NCBI RefSeq assembly: GCF_012935325.2
Contig: NZ_JABBYG020000002.1
Location: 124,001 to 188,000 of the forward strand
DNA length: 64,000 nt
Direction: 5' to 3'
From: Paenibacillus sp. PL91
GTDB lineage: Bacteria; Bacillota; Bacilli; Paenibacillales; Paenibacillaceae
Shown here: positions 17,674 to 26,822 of the stretch, piece after piece
Position numbering within the stretch: position 1 is the first letter of the stretch
Layout of the letters: each line of letters opens with the position of its first letter
Notes under the pieces: model-generated
Databases searched by the model: none
Told to the model about the DNA's origin: nothing
The model's input: the letters and a program-made list of their open reading frames with translations, nothing else
Translations under genes and position numbers: made by a program

Positions 17674-17702
17674 ATTATAAAATTGAAACCGCTTACAATC
17701 AA
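17674..17702 (-). promoter_or_regulatory. Sigma-A promoter of the transporter/catabolic operon
   Basis: TTGATT (17702-17697) and a perfect TATAAT (17679-17674) separated by 17 bp. It begins 20 bp after the stop codon of the AraC regulator gene and drives the nine genes down to 7148. Confidence 0.75.
17684..17697 (-). promoter_or_regulatory. cre box (CcpA operator) inside the operon promoter
   Basis: TGTAAGCGGTTTCA matches the Firmicute cre consensus TGWAANCGNTNWCA at all 14 positions. It fills most of the space between the -35 and -10 elements, so CcpA binding should block RNA polymerase when preferred carbon sources are present. Confidence 0.75.
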
Positions 17703-17721
17703 TGGACAAAGTTGCTCACCA

Positions 17722-18915
17722 CTAGCATGATCTTGCTGTGCGATAATCAGAGGGGCTGCAGCTCATAATTTTTTTAAACGTACGCGTAAAATAGTTGGAA
17801 TCCTGAAATCCGACCTGACCCGCAATCTGTTTTATGGACATATCCGTCGTTTCCAAGTAATATAGCGCTTTCTCGATGCGGATTTTATTCAAAAAATCGA
17901 TGACGCCAAGGCCTACCTCCTTCTTAAACAAATGGGCAAGATGGTAGGTGCTTACATAGCAACATTGTGCTATGTCCTCCAGCGTCATTTTGTTCTGATG
18001 GTTCTCGATGATTCGCTTCATCGCTTTGCGTATAATCGGGGAAACGTTCATTTTGTTGGCCTTTACAATTTGCTCCGCAAGCAATCTCCAATAATCACAT
18101 AGCTTGTTTACAAAATTGTTATAGCGGACCGTGCTGTATAAGCTTTGAATCATCTTTGCGTTTTCGGATAAAATAACCGTGATATCTCCACCCGACACGA
18201 GAACCATGCTCGATAAAGACATGCTCAGATCAATGGCTGCAGACTTGAACATATCGATGTGGAGCTTATAGGTTTGCGCTATTCTTGCAAGCAAAATTTT
18301 CAAATAATTGATAGAGCCTTCGATATCGCCAATTCGGACACGCGCAAGCAGCTCTGTTTTTTCTTCTTGGGAAATCGCCTGCTCCGCCTGCTTGGCGACT
18401 TGTTTATCCTTCTCATAGAAATAAATAACGCGATTGCCTTGAAAAAAACGATCAACAAGCGATTCCTTCGCTTCCTCGAAAGACCGATACAGCATATAGG
18501 GGCTGTCATAATAGGAGCCGATCCCCGCGGACACCGAAAAGCCTTGCTGATCAACCAAACCTTGAATTTTTTGAACGATCGATAGTAAACTCTTTTTTAA
18601 GGAAGGGCTTTGCGGACTATCTGATGGAAGCTCCAGCAGCAATGCTACTATCCCTTCTTCCACCCACACCCAAAGAAAAGGCTCTGCTATCGTTTGATAA
18701 ATAGCCTTAACCAGCTGCTGCCCAATTTCCATTTTCCACGTTATCGATTTATCTATAGCTAGCTCCGGGTAACGATCCATCGAAATCAAGATCGTCAAAT
18801 GCGGTGTGACTTGTATGCCGAGTCTTTGTTGAACTTCTTTAAAGCTGCCTTCATGTACAATTGTTCCGGAAATGAGAAGCTGTGAGAACGCTGCCTCCGT
18901 CGTTGCCAGCATCAT
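17722..18915 (-). CDS. AraC-family regulator, likely controls the adjacent operon
   Basis: 397 residues. The C-terminal 100 residues form the AraC/XylS double helix-turn-helix (MTLEDIAQCCYVSTYHLAHLFKKE and MSIKQIAGQVGFQDSNYFTRTFKK). The long N-terminal part resembles the sensory regions of two-component-type AraC proteins but has no receiver-domain phospho-acceptor that I can see, and its ligand is unknown. Start at 18915: AAGGGAG lies five bases upstream; a longer frame from 18975 lacks a site. It lies directly upstream of, and on the same strand as, the transporter/lyase operon, with the promoter starting 20 bp past its stop, which suggests that it senses the operon's substrate. Confidence 0.88.
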   Translation of the reverse strand: MMLATTEAAFSQLLISGTIVHEGSFKEVQQRLGIQVTPHLTILISMDRYPELAIDKSITWKMEIGQQLVKAIYQTIAEPFLWVWVEEGIVALLLELPSDSPQSPSLKKSLLSIVQKIQGLVDQQGFSVSAGIGSYYDSPYMLYRSFEEAKESLVDRFFQGNRVIYFYEKDKQVAKQAEQAISQEEKTELLARVRIGDIEGSINYLKILLARIAQTYKLHIDMFKSAAIDLSMSLSSMVLVSGGDITVILSENAKMIQSLYSTVRYNNFVNKLCDYWRLLAEQIVKANKMNVSPIIRKAMKRIIENHQNKMTLEDIAQCCYVSTYHLAHLFKKEVGLGVIDFLNKIRIEKALYYLETTDMSIKQIAGQVGFQDSNYFTRTFKKIMSCSPSDYRTARSC

Positions 18916-19075
18916 AAAGACTCCCTTTCTTTGTAAAAGTACCGCAATTCTAACCTTAGCCGCCTTATTCGTCAATTGCAGATTATCACCATATCTTTAA
19001 TAAGCATCAGCCTGTTAGAAACGGGAAACGACATGTAAGTCCGTAACGGGTATTTATGGATACACAAAAACAAAA

Positions 19076-19121
19076 AGAGGCTTCCCGCAAGCAGATAAGT
19101 CGCTTGTGGTGAAGCCTCTTC
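19076..19121 (-). terminator. Terminator after the secreted propeller gene
   Basis: AGAGGCTTC/GAAGCCTCT outer arms and GCAAGC/GCTTGT inner arms, with a T-tract on the minus strand. Confidence 0.85.
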
Positions 19122-19155
19122 CCTATCATTTAGGATCGATTTATCCTAGCTTACT

Positions 19156-22100
19156 TTATAAGTAAGCACTAAATTTGATCAGAATATCCGCCTGCTCCTT
19201 GGTCAATTGTTTGCCTGAAAAAACTTGAACCTCTTTCTTAAATACGCTTAACAAATTCATTTTCACTTTATCGTTCCCGCGTTTCTCCGCTTCCTGCGCC
19301 AGCAGCAGATTGCTGCATAGCGCTTTGCTTATCCCCGGATTATCAGCTGCAAATTGACGAACAAGCGCGCACATTCCTTCGTAGGTTACGAGAGTTTCAT
19401 AAGTAATCGAACTTGAGCTGGAGTTGCCGGCCGCATCCTCAGCCGTTACCTCAAGGGAATGGCTTCCTGCCTCCATGTTATAGGCAGGGCCTTCCGCTAA
19501 CGGCTTAGTGCAAGGATCATCGGCTAATCCAGATAATTCGTCAACGGCTGTACAGCCTATTTGAACCGTTTCTTCAATGGAATACGCCAGCTTTCCCGTA
19601 AACTGGAGGACAGGTGCTGTTTTGTCGATCCGAATCTCCAGTGTACGAGGAGCCTCTTGCACACCAGAAGCATTGGCTGCAGCATAGGTTATAGAAGTTA
19701 ACCCTTCACTCGTAACCTTTATCTCAACCTGATTTCCGCTTACTGTCACTTTCTCGATAGGTTGAGCCCCATCCGCCATATACGATATGGAGGCGGCGGA
19801 TTCGGATGCAATCGAAATGAGCGCATCCTGCTTGATCCATCCTGAGGCATTTGGCGATGGGCTAACGTTTGCGATCGAGACCGGCGGTTTTGTATCTTTA
19901 ACGGCGACATAGAAATCATCATAGTAAGCTGACGCGATATTATACCGGCTTGTGACTGCAATTAGTCTGGCATATGCGGCATTGGCAGGCGCTTTTCCTT
20001 TCAGCATCACTTTCTGCCACTGCGCCAGCCTAGACTCATCCAAATGGGTCTCCAAGGTGGAGATTGCTGCGTTTTTATCATCAAAGAAGCGGAACATAAA
20101 GCCCGGTTGGCCTGACTCGATATACAAGTTAACGCCCGCTTCGTAATCCTCACCCGGGATAACCGGTATTTTATCGCTTTGCAGCGCGACGGATGCCGTT
20201 CGCAATTTATCCGTTATGAGCAGGCTTTTACTGCCCGTTAAGCTTTTTGTATCACTAATTTCATAGCCATAATCCACTCCGGTTGCGAATAAAGAGCTCC
20301 AGCTTGGGATTGCTCCATTGTTCACGTTCTCTTCCAATCCGGCATTTGCGACAGGCACCGGAACGCCCGGCGGCTCTACTACAACCTCTCCGTCCACCTT
20401 CATGCGATACAGGATCGTATTCGTAGCTTGGTCAGTAAAATACAAGTTGCCGTCCATGCCAAGATCGAAACGGGATGTGTCCGCAAGCGTACGGAATTCT
20501 AACGTTTCCGGATCAATGACCGTTAATTTATTGTTGAATAAAACATAGAGCAACCCATCCTCTGACCAGCGAAGCGGGTGATGCGCCCATTGGCTGAAAT
20601 TCAGCTTCGGATAAATCTTTTTGCTTTTGACGACCTCGTACGTATCAGGATCTAAGGCGAAAATATATTCGTAAGATGCACCCCAGATCAGGCCGTCAGG
20701 ACCAACGGAAAGATCCCCGATAAAAATCGGCTTCTCAAGTCCTGGAATGCGCAGCGGAAACTCCGCAATCTTCTGCTCTGCCACTGCATCCCAGACGAAT
20801 ATTTTCGCTTCTTCTTCCGAAGGCTCAGAGCCAAGTCCTCCTCGAATCGTCGTAGATCCGTATAACTTATTGTTGTGGAAGGTCGTGCTAAGAACGCTCT
20901 GATTTTCCACGACATGACGATGAACGTCAATTTCCCCGGTAGCTGGGTCATAAACCGTCAGCGAGCCCCCCAATGTACCGTAACCGGAAATGGTAGAGAT
21001 GTAAATTTTCCCAAGCCCGCCTGTAATATTCACCAGACGCTCCTGATTGTTCCCCAAAATCGCCAATCGTTTGGGATTCGTTGGTCCCGGCTCGGCAGAC
21101 AAATCATATTCATATAGACCACCTTCTGGATAAACGCCCATGTACACTTTCGTACCTACCGCATATACGCTATCTGCTTGACCAATACTGAATGGCTTCG
21201 TTGTATTATTGCTCAGATTCACCAAGGAGGATCTAGCTTGGGAGCCGGTCGTAATCAGCTGAGTTTCGGATACGCTCTGCAGCCGGTTAACGACTCCAGG
21301 CAGCCCCGGTATAATTGGAGGCAGCAAATGCACCTGCTTCGTCTCGATATTCATGATCGTGACGCCTCCATCATATCGTACCGTAACCAATGATTTGCCT
21401 GGCAGCTCCGGATGATTAGGAAATTCAGCCCAATCTGCGCCGCGAAAGCCGCTCGCATATTCCATGCCGGTAAGCTCGACTTCATGGCTGGCAAGATCAA
21501 AGGATTTCAACTTCTTGTCGGACATAAAATAGAGTTTGCCATTCAACGAATCTGTTGCATGCAAGCCCGTCACATTTTCCAAGACGACATCCAGCCAGGC
21601 TTCCGTTTGCGTATCATAGATAAAAGCTTCTCCCGGAATGCCGCTGCCGTCCGTATATCTTGCGAATAAATAACGATCATCAATCGTACTCAAATCGTAT
21701 ACCGTATCCTCTTTGACGCTGAGAGCTGCCGCAATATCCGTCTTCTCGCCTGTTTCCAGATTAACCCGGACGATTTGCTTGTGCGCGGTGCCAGCGTAAA
21801 TGTTACCGCCCTGATAAGCAATGGACCGCACATATTCCTGATCCAGGAGTCCGATAACACGGCCATAATCTCTTGTTTGGTTAGTTGCTGGATCATATTG
21901 ATAGACCTTGCCTCCCGGATATGTCCCTACATACACGCGTCCCTTCTCATCCGTCGTGATGCTGTTCGGCACGGACTGCCCATCGAACTGGGCTACCTGC
22001 GTCGGAACATGCGTAACAGGCGAATAGCTCCAGAGTCTAGCACCCCCGCCGTCAGCGGCTAAGAACAACGTGCCGTCAGGAGCCACGGTATGCGCCCAAG

Positions 22101-22404
22101 AGCTTTCCGAAGGGGCAATCGGAATGCTTCGCAGCAGCTTATAATCCTCCAAATCGATGACATTAAGATGGCCAGGCTTCCCTTTGCTCGTCGCATAAAG
22201 CACATTCCGCCCTTCTTCTTGGCCAACCGTACCATTAAACACCGCTACTGTATAATTGTTCGGAATGAGCAGCTCTTCCGGGCTTCCATAGGTTTTCTGA
22301 GCTAATTTCCCCGCTTCTGCTGCTGCGTGCACGCCGCCCCAGCCCGTGACTGCCAATAGAAAACAACACATAAGGATGAAAGCGCGAAATTTACCGGTTT
22401 GCAT
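19156..22404 (-). CDS. Large secreted beta-propeller protein with carbohydrate-binding-like, Ig-like and FIMAH domains
   Basis: 1082 residues. Signal peptide up to VHAAAEA; residues about 40-640 consist of repeated short beta-blade sequences (GRVYVGTYPGGKVYQYD, GKIYISTISGYG) as in NHL/PQQ-type propellers. A jelly-roll carbohydrate-binding-like segment follows (NAGLEENVNNGAIPSW onwards), then Ig-like repeats (DKTAPVLQFTGKLAYSIEE, LEVTAEDAAGNSSSSS), and a C-terminal all-helical FIMAH domain. FIMAH tails are typical of large secreted polysaccharide-active proteins of Paenibacillus. No catalytic motif can be named, so it may be a lyase-like enzyme or a binding protein. It is downstream of a sugar-uptake locus. 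Start at 22404: AGGAGG seven bases before. Confidence 0.85.
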   Translation of the reverse strand: MQTGKFRAFILMCCFLLAVTGWGGVHAAAEAGKLAQKTYGSPEELLIPNNYTVAVFNGTVGQEEGRNVLYATSKGKPGHLNVIDLEDYKLLRSIPIAPSESSWAHTVAPDGTLFLAADGGGARLWSYSPVTHVPTQVAQFDGQSVPNSITTDEKGRVYVGTYPGGKVYQYDPATNQTRDYGRVIGLLDQEYVRSIAYQGGNIYAGTAHKQIVRVNLETGEKTDIAAALSVKEDTVYDLSTIDDRYLFARYTDGSGIPGEAFIYDTQTEAWLDVVLENVTGLHATDSLNGKLYFMSDKKLKSFDLASHEVELTGMEYASGFRGADWAEFPNHPELPGKSLVTVRYDGGVTIMNIETKQVHLLPPIIPGLPGVVNRLQSVSETQLITTGSQARSSLVNLSNNTTKPFSIGQADSVYAVGTKVYMGVYPEGGLYEYDLSAEPGPTNPKRLAILGNNQERLVNITGGLGKIYISTISGYGTLGGSLTVYDPATGEIDVHRHVVENQSVLSTTFHNNKLYGSTTIRGGLGSEPSEEEAKIFVWDAVAEQKIAEFPLRIPGLEKPIFIGDLSVGPDGLIWGASYEYIFALDPDTYEVVKSKKIYPKLNFSQWAHHPLRWSEDGLLYVLFNNKLTVIDPETLEFRTLADTSRFDLGMDGNLYFTDQATNTILYRMKVDGEVVVEPPGVPVPVANAGLEENVNNGAIPSWSSLFATGVDYGYEISDTKSLTGSKSLLITDKLRTASVALQSDKIPVIPGEDYEAGVNLYIESGQPGFMFRFFDDKNAAISTLETHLDESRLAQWQKVMLKGKAPANAAYARLIAVTSRYNIASAYYDDFYVAVKDTKPPVSIANVSPSPNASGWIKQDALISIASESAASISYMADGAQPIEKVTVSGNQVEIKVTSEGLTSITYAAANASGVQEAPRTLEIRIDKTAPVLQFTGKLAYSIEETVQIGCTAVDELSGLADDPCTKPLAEGPAYNMEAGSHSLEVTAEDAAGNSSSSSITYETLVTYEGMCALVRQFAADNPGISKALCSNLLLAQEAEKRGNDKVKMNLLSVFKKEVQVFSGKQLTKEQADILIKFSAYL

Positions 22405-22640
22405 CACATTGCCTCCTTTGTCTTAAACCCGTTTCAAACATAACAACACATTTTAATTGCGTAGTCCTATGTCATCCCCAAGATGTAAGAAAGTGCCCGT
22501 ATTGCCCGCAGCCGAAGTTGATCCCTCCTTTCAATAGAGCTATCCAAACGATTTTCATTTATAGATATGTCTCTTAATAGTCTCTAAATCGGTGAATCTC
22601 TCCCCCTTTTTTTCTTGAGTGCCGTGCTATGACAAAACTT

Positions 22641-23642
22641 CTACCCTTCGTATTTCAGAAGCGTCCCCATCACATCCTTGGCGTTTTCGTAATTCGCATA
22701 GGCTTCTTGCGCTCTTTCCAAGGGATAGACGTTTGTAATAAGCGGCGAAATCGATAGTCGTTTATCCGAGAGCAGTCGAATATATTCGCCGATGTTCCTT
22801 CCTTCCGTCCATCTTACATGGCCGATCGGGTAATCATGATTTTCTTTTTCATAGCTGGCATCATATCTGCCCGGTCCTCCCGCACGGGATATAAGCACCT
22901 GAGCCTCTTTCCCGAACATCAGATTGCGAGAAAAGGTTGTAGACAAATCGCCGACGATGACGATTTTTCCTTTATCCCGAATCCATTGCAGCGATTGATT
23001 AATAAGCTCTTCTCCCGAACCGCCTGCGCAAAGGAGGACGCAATCAGCACCATGGCCATCCGTCATCTGCTTCAATTGCTCTTCCATAGCCTCTTGCTGA
23101 TCGAAAGCGTCCTTCACGCCATGCCGCTTAAGCAGCTCGGCACGATTGGCAGCCAAATCGAGCCCAATGACGCGGACAGCTGCCGCCGCAGCGATTTGGC
23201 AGACGATTTGACCCAGCAAGCCAAGCCCTACGATTACCGCAGTCTCGCCAAACCGAATATCAGCCGTTCGAAGGGCATGAATAGCGATCGCTCCGAGTCC
23301 TGCAAAGGCAGCTTCCTCGGGCTGGACATGACCCGGCACAATTGCCGTCAAATTAGACGGGACCGTTAACCATTCCGCATGCTTTACATAAGGAGCGCCG
23401 TAGCAGGCTACTCGCTGTCCGATTTTAATTCCTGTGACATTATCGCCAAGCTCTTCAACGATTCCTACTGCGCTGTATCCGAGTATAACCTGCTGATCGG
23501 AAGCGCGCCTCAGGAAAGAAAGCTCGGTTCCTGGGCTGATGGCCGAATATTCGGTGCGAATCCGTAGATGCCCAGGAAGAGGTGATACGCTATCGATGTC
23601 CGTGATCGAAATCTTGCCTTTTAATGCTGCAACAGCTTTCAT
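22641..23642 (-). CDS. Medium-chain (alcohol-type) dehydrogenase
   Basis: 333 residues. Rossmann motif VGLGLLGQ and a GroES-like N-terminus. The usual catalytic Cys/His zinc site near the N-terminus is replaced by SAISPGTELSFLRR, and no structural four-Cys lobe is seen, so it is probably one of the zinc-poor MDR proteins related to sugar or BchC-like dehydrogenases. It likely oxidises a hydroxyl of a sugar derivative using NAD(P). The ATG at 23642 has GGAGGAA six bases upstream. It lies 16 bp after the AraC-type regulator gene and belongs to the sugar-uptake locus; the substrate is unknown. Confidence 0.85.
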   Translation of the reverse strand: MKAVAALKGKISITDIDSVSPLPGHLRIRTEYSAISPGTELSFLRRASDQQVILGYSAVGIVEELGDNVTGIKIGQRVACYGAPYVKHAEWLTVPSNLTAIVPGHVQPEEAAFAGLGAIAIHALRTADIRFGETAVIVGLGLLGQIVCQIAAAAAVRVIGLDLAANRAELLKRHGVKDAFDQQEAMEEQLKQMTDGHGADCVLLCAGGSGEELINQSLQWIRDKGKIVIVGDLSTTFSRNLMFGKEAQVLISRAGGPGRYDASYEKENHDYPIGHVRWTEGRNIGEYIRLLSDKRLSISPLITNVYPLERAQEAYANYENAKDVMGTLLKYEG

Positions 23643-23658
23643 GTCAGATTCCTCCGAT

Positions 23659-25908
23659 TCAATCCGTCTCTTTTTTGCGATACTCGCTTGGTGATATGCC
23701 ATTATATTTTTTAAAGGTAGTCGTAAAGGTGGAAGAGTTCATATAACCGGTCTTCTCCCCAATTTCCGCGACGCTGAGGTCGGTATTTTTCAGAAATTCC
23801 CGCGCGTGGGACAATCTGACCTTATTGAGATATTCCACATAATTAATGCCAAACGTTTTCTTGAAGTAATTTGAAAAGTATTTCGGACTGGTGTCCAGCA
23901 CCTCCGCCATATGATCCAAGTACAAGTTTTCCATATAATGAAGCTCGATATATTGTGATATAAAAGCAGCATTAAGCTTGCTCTTCTGCTCGCTGCCGCG
24001 TTTTTCAGCTATAAAATGCACGGCATCAATGAGCGCTTCATGGATTTCGTCATAGTGGCGCGCCATGTCCACCTTTCCTGAAAAATCTCTTGCCTCCTGC
24101 TGAAGGTCCTTGCTGCTAACTGTCGCTTCGCCGATTTGCTTCAGCAAATAAAGAAATATGCTTTTTGCAATATGCGTCATCTGATGAAAATGAATGTTAC
24201 GATTCACGTTTTCCTGAACGATGTCTTCGACAATTTTTAAGGACTCGTTGGTCTTTCCGCTTAATAGGCAATTGGACAGCTTCTCGATTTTTTCAAAAGG
24301 AAAATATACGTCTGAAACATAACGTATCATTTCTGTATCCACAACCGCTCCGGTTTGCTTCACATTCCGGTACTCCATGCCATGCTTAATATCTTGATTG
24401 GCTGCATGCATATTGCTTATTTTCGAATCGTAGCCTTTACTCGCAAATGCACTGATCACAAAGGATTGCAGCTCATGCTTGGCCGTATGCCTCACGTACG
24501 ATTCAATGCCTTCCAATACCTTCTTCCGATTCGTCATCTCCTTCATCCCAACAAGAGCTAGAAACTGCAAATGTCCCGAATGAAATACGACAGCGTGATT
24601 AAAGATGTTCTGAAGCTCCATCTGCATCCATTCCGTAATCTCTTCGATCCTCCAATTCGGCGGCTCACCGTCTACTTGACGGTTTAATTGCAGGCCAACC
24701 ATGACAAAGTAACGTTCTTGGAAGAAATACGGATAATATTTCTGCATTTGCAGCTCATACTCTTGCGAGTGGGAAAGCTCATCCAAAGACTGAAGGAAAA
24801 TGCCTCTGCGCATCTCCTTATCAACAAAATCCATTTGTTTGGATAAGGATTCGTTCTCCGCCTGCACTTTTACGATCCCGCTGTAAATCTTCCGAAAATC
24901 ATTGCCTTTGATAGCTCCTCCACCCAGCAATTGAAGAATGCCCTTGACTGGTCTATACAAATAAATGCTAAGCAAGACAGACAATAAAAGGGCGCTGATA
25001 ATCGCGCTAATCATAATCAATTGGCTTGCGTCCGTAACGGAGCCGATGTTTTGAAATTGGTATGGCACTTTATCGATATAAATAAAATCGTTGTATTCCG
25101 ACTTGTAAAAATGATAATCGAAATTTTCGCGAGTAAAAGAAGCTTCTGTGGATGTGTTGAAATAGACGTCGTTAAGCACTTCGATCAGATCCCAATCCTT
25201 TTCCGTGCTCAAAATAACGTTGCGGCTGGAATCAAGTACAATAAGCGATGCGCCTGGAATTAATCCTTTGAGATTGACCTGCTGCTGAAGCTTCTCGACA
25301 TCGATAATAATCATGACGTTTTTGTCAGATAGCCTCACCTTATTACCGTCCATTGCCACCATCAGCTGCCGGCTTCTTCTCGATAATCCATCGCTAGAGA
25401 CGGAATACTCGTCTGCCGGAAACATCGTAAACGTATGCTTGGAACGAGCGAAGGATTTCCAATAATCAGCCGTTTGCAGCGCATGCTTATATTTTTGATT
25501 AAACAGGACGTTCAAGTTACTGGTGCCTTTTGAGGTAATCGCTAAATCGGCGTTGTCATAGAAAACGATAACATCGTCTATGAAATCGATGGAAGAAATT
25601 AAAGTCGAAAGGCTGTCCTTCAGCATATAAACCTTTACCATATCGATTTCCCCATTTTCGCGTGACACGACGTTTTCATAGGGCAGACCGTGTATAGCAA
25701 AAATCAAATTGTTCACCGTCATAAAATGGCTGTCAAACGATTGGATTATATTTTTGACGGCCATCCGGTTGTTTTGCGTCACCTTATCGTAGATGCCGGA
25801 GATCGAATTTTGATAGACGATATAATTGGATGCAAACATGATTACGATGACGAGGAGCAGGGAGAAAAAAATTTGCAGCAGCCCTCTGTTAGCAATTAGT
25901 CGATTCAT
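23659..25908 (-). CDS. Membrane-spanning AraC-family regulator (YesN/cache-type)
   Basis: 749 residues. An N-terminal helix (LLQIFFSLLLVIVIMFASNYIVY), a 250-residue extracellular cache-like sensor, a second helix (QLIMISAIISALLLSVLLSIYLY), a cytoplasmic linker and a C-terminal AraC double helix-turn-helix (MAEVLDTSPKYFSNYFKKTFG, LSVAEIGEKTGYMNSSTFTTTFKKY). This one-component design is common beside Paenibacillus sugar ABC transporters and would sense an extracellular oligosaccharide or the loaded binding protein. The ATG at 25908 follows AGAGGTG. It sits between the permeases and the dehydrogenase gene in the same direction. Confidence 0.9.
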   Translation of the reverse strand: MNRLIANRGLLQIFFSLLLVIVIMFASNYIVYQNSISGIYDKVTQNNRMAVKNIIQSFDSHFMTVNNLIFAIHGLPYENVVSRENGEIDMVKVYMLKDSLSTLISSIDFIDDVIVFYDNADLAITSKGTSNLNVLFNQKYKHALQTADYWKSFARSKHTFTMFPADEYSVSSDGLSRRSRQLMVAMDGNKVRLSDKNVMIIIDVEKLQQQVNLKGLIPGASLIVLDSSRNVILSTEKDWDLIEVLNDVYFNTSTEASFTRENFDYHFYKSEYNDFIYIDKVPYQFQNIGSVTDASQLIMISAIISALLLSVLLSIYLYRPVKGILQLLGGGAIKGNDFRKIYSGIVKVQAENESLSKQMDFVDKEMRRGIFLQSLDELSHSQEYELQMQKYYPYFFQERYFVMVGLQLNRQVDGEPPNWRIEEITEWMQMELQNIFNHAVVFHSGHLQFLALVGMKEMTNRKKVLEGIESYVRHTAKHELQSFVISAFASKGYDSKISNMHAANQDIKHGMEYRNVKQTGAVVDTEMIRYVSDVYFPFEKIEKLSNCLLSGKTNESLKIVEDIVQENVNRNIHFHQMTHIAKSIFLYLLKQIGEATVSSKDLQQEARDFSGKVDMARHYDEIHEALIDAVHFIAEKRGSEQKSKLNAAFISQYIELHYMENLYLDHMAEVLDTSPKYFSNYFKKTFGINYVEYLNKVRLSHAREFLKNTDLSVAEIGEKTGYMNSSTFTTTFKKYNGISPSEYRKKETD

Positions 25909-25958
25909 TGGCGTCACCTCTCAAGATGTCATCCAACTTATATTCCACATTCGTCCAT

Positions 25959-26822
25959 TTAACCCTTTTCCGAGCCCAGCATAACGCCGTTCGCAAAATA
26001 TTTCTGTGCAAAAGGATAGATCAGCAGCACCGGAATCATGGACAGCACAATGGTCGCGTTTTTCATCGCTTGCGGCGCCAAGGCGGCACGATCAACAAGA
26101 CCTGCATCATTCTCGGTGTTGTATATGAGCATATCCCTTAAAACGACCTGCAGTGGATACATATCCTTGTCGCTTAAATAAATCAAAGGAAGGAAGAAGC
26201 TGTTCCAATGGCCCATAAAGTAAAACAATCCGATAGATGCCAATGCGGGCTTGGATAACGGAATGACGATGTTAAACAAGATCCGAAATTCAGAAGCGCC
26301 ATCGATTAATGCCGCTTCGCGAATTTGGCTCGACATGTTCTCGTAGAAGCTCTTTAGAATAATCAGCTCCATCGTCCATATCGCATTCGGCAGCACAAGC
26401 GCCCACACCGAATCCAAAAGGCCAAGCTGCTGCACGACCATATAAGTCGGAATAATTCCGGCATTGAAGAACATCGTCATGACGATGGCTAGCATAAAAA
26501 ATCTTCTTCCGAAAAACGTCCGTTGAGATAGCGGATATGCCGCAATGGCGGTAAACAGCAAATTAATGATTGTTCCAAACGCCGTATAATAGATGGAATT
26601 AAAATAAGCTCTCGGTATTTTGTTGTTTTTCAAAACTTCCGCGTAAGCATCGAGATTCAATCCCTTCGGCAATAAAAAAACTTCGCCTCGAATGACAGAA
26701 GCCGTATCGCTCAAAGAAATAGCTGTTATATAGATGACTGGATAAAGCGTTGCAATGGCGACGCAGGTCATAATAATCGTATTTAATATGCCGAAAACGG
26801 TAAGCCTGCGCTCTCCTACCAT
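25959..26822 (-). CDS. Carbohydrate ABC transporter permease, LplC/YtcP type
   Basis: 287 residues with six transmembrane helices. The coupling loop EAALIDGASEFRILFNIVIPLSKPALASIGLF is the standard EAA motif of CUT1 permeases. Its start overlaps the upstream permease gene by seven bases. It forms the membrane channel together with that protein; the ATPase is probably a shared MsmK-like protein encoded elsewhere, since none is present here. Confidence 0.93.
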   Translation of the reverse strand: MVGERRLTVFGILNTIIMTCVAIATLYPVIYITAISLSDTASVIRGEVFLLPKGLNLDAYAEVLKNNKIPRAYFNSIYYTAFGTIINLLFTAIAAYPLSQRTFFGRRFFMLAIVMTMFFNAGIIPTYMVVQQLGLLDSVWALVLPNAIWTMELIILKSFYENMSSQIREAALIDGASEFRILFNIVIPLSKPALASIGLFYFMGHWNSFFLPLIYLSDKDMYPLQVVLRDMLIYNTENDAGLVDRAALAPQAMKNATIVLSMIPVLLIYPFAQKYFANGVMLGSEKG

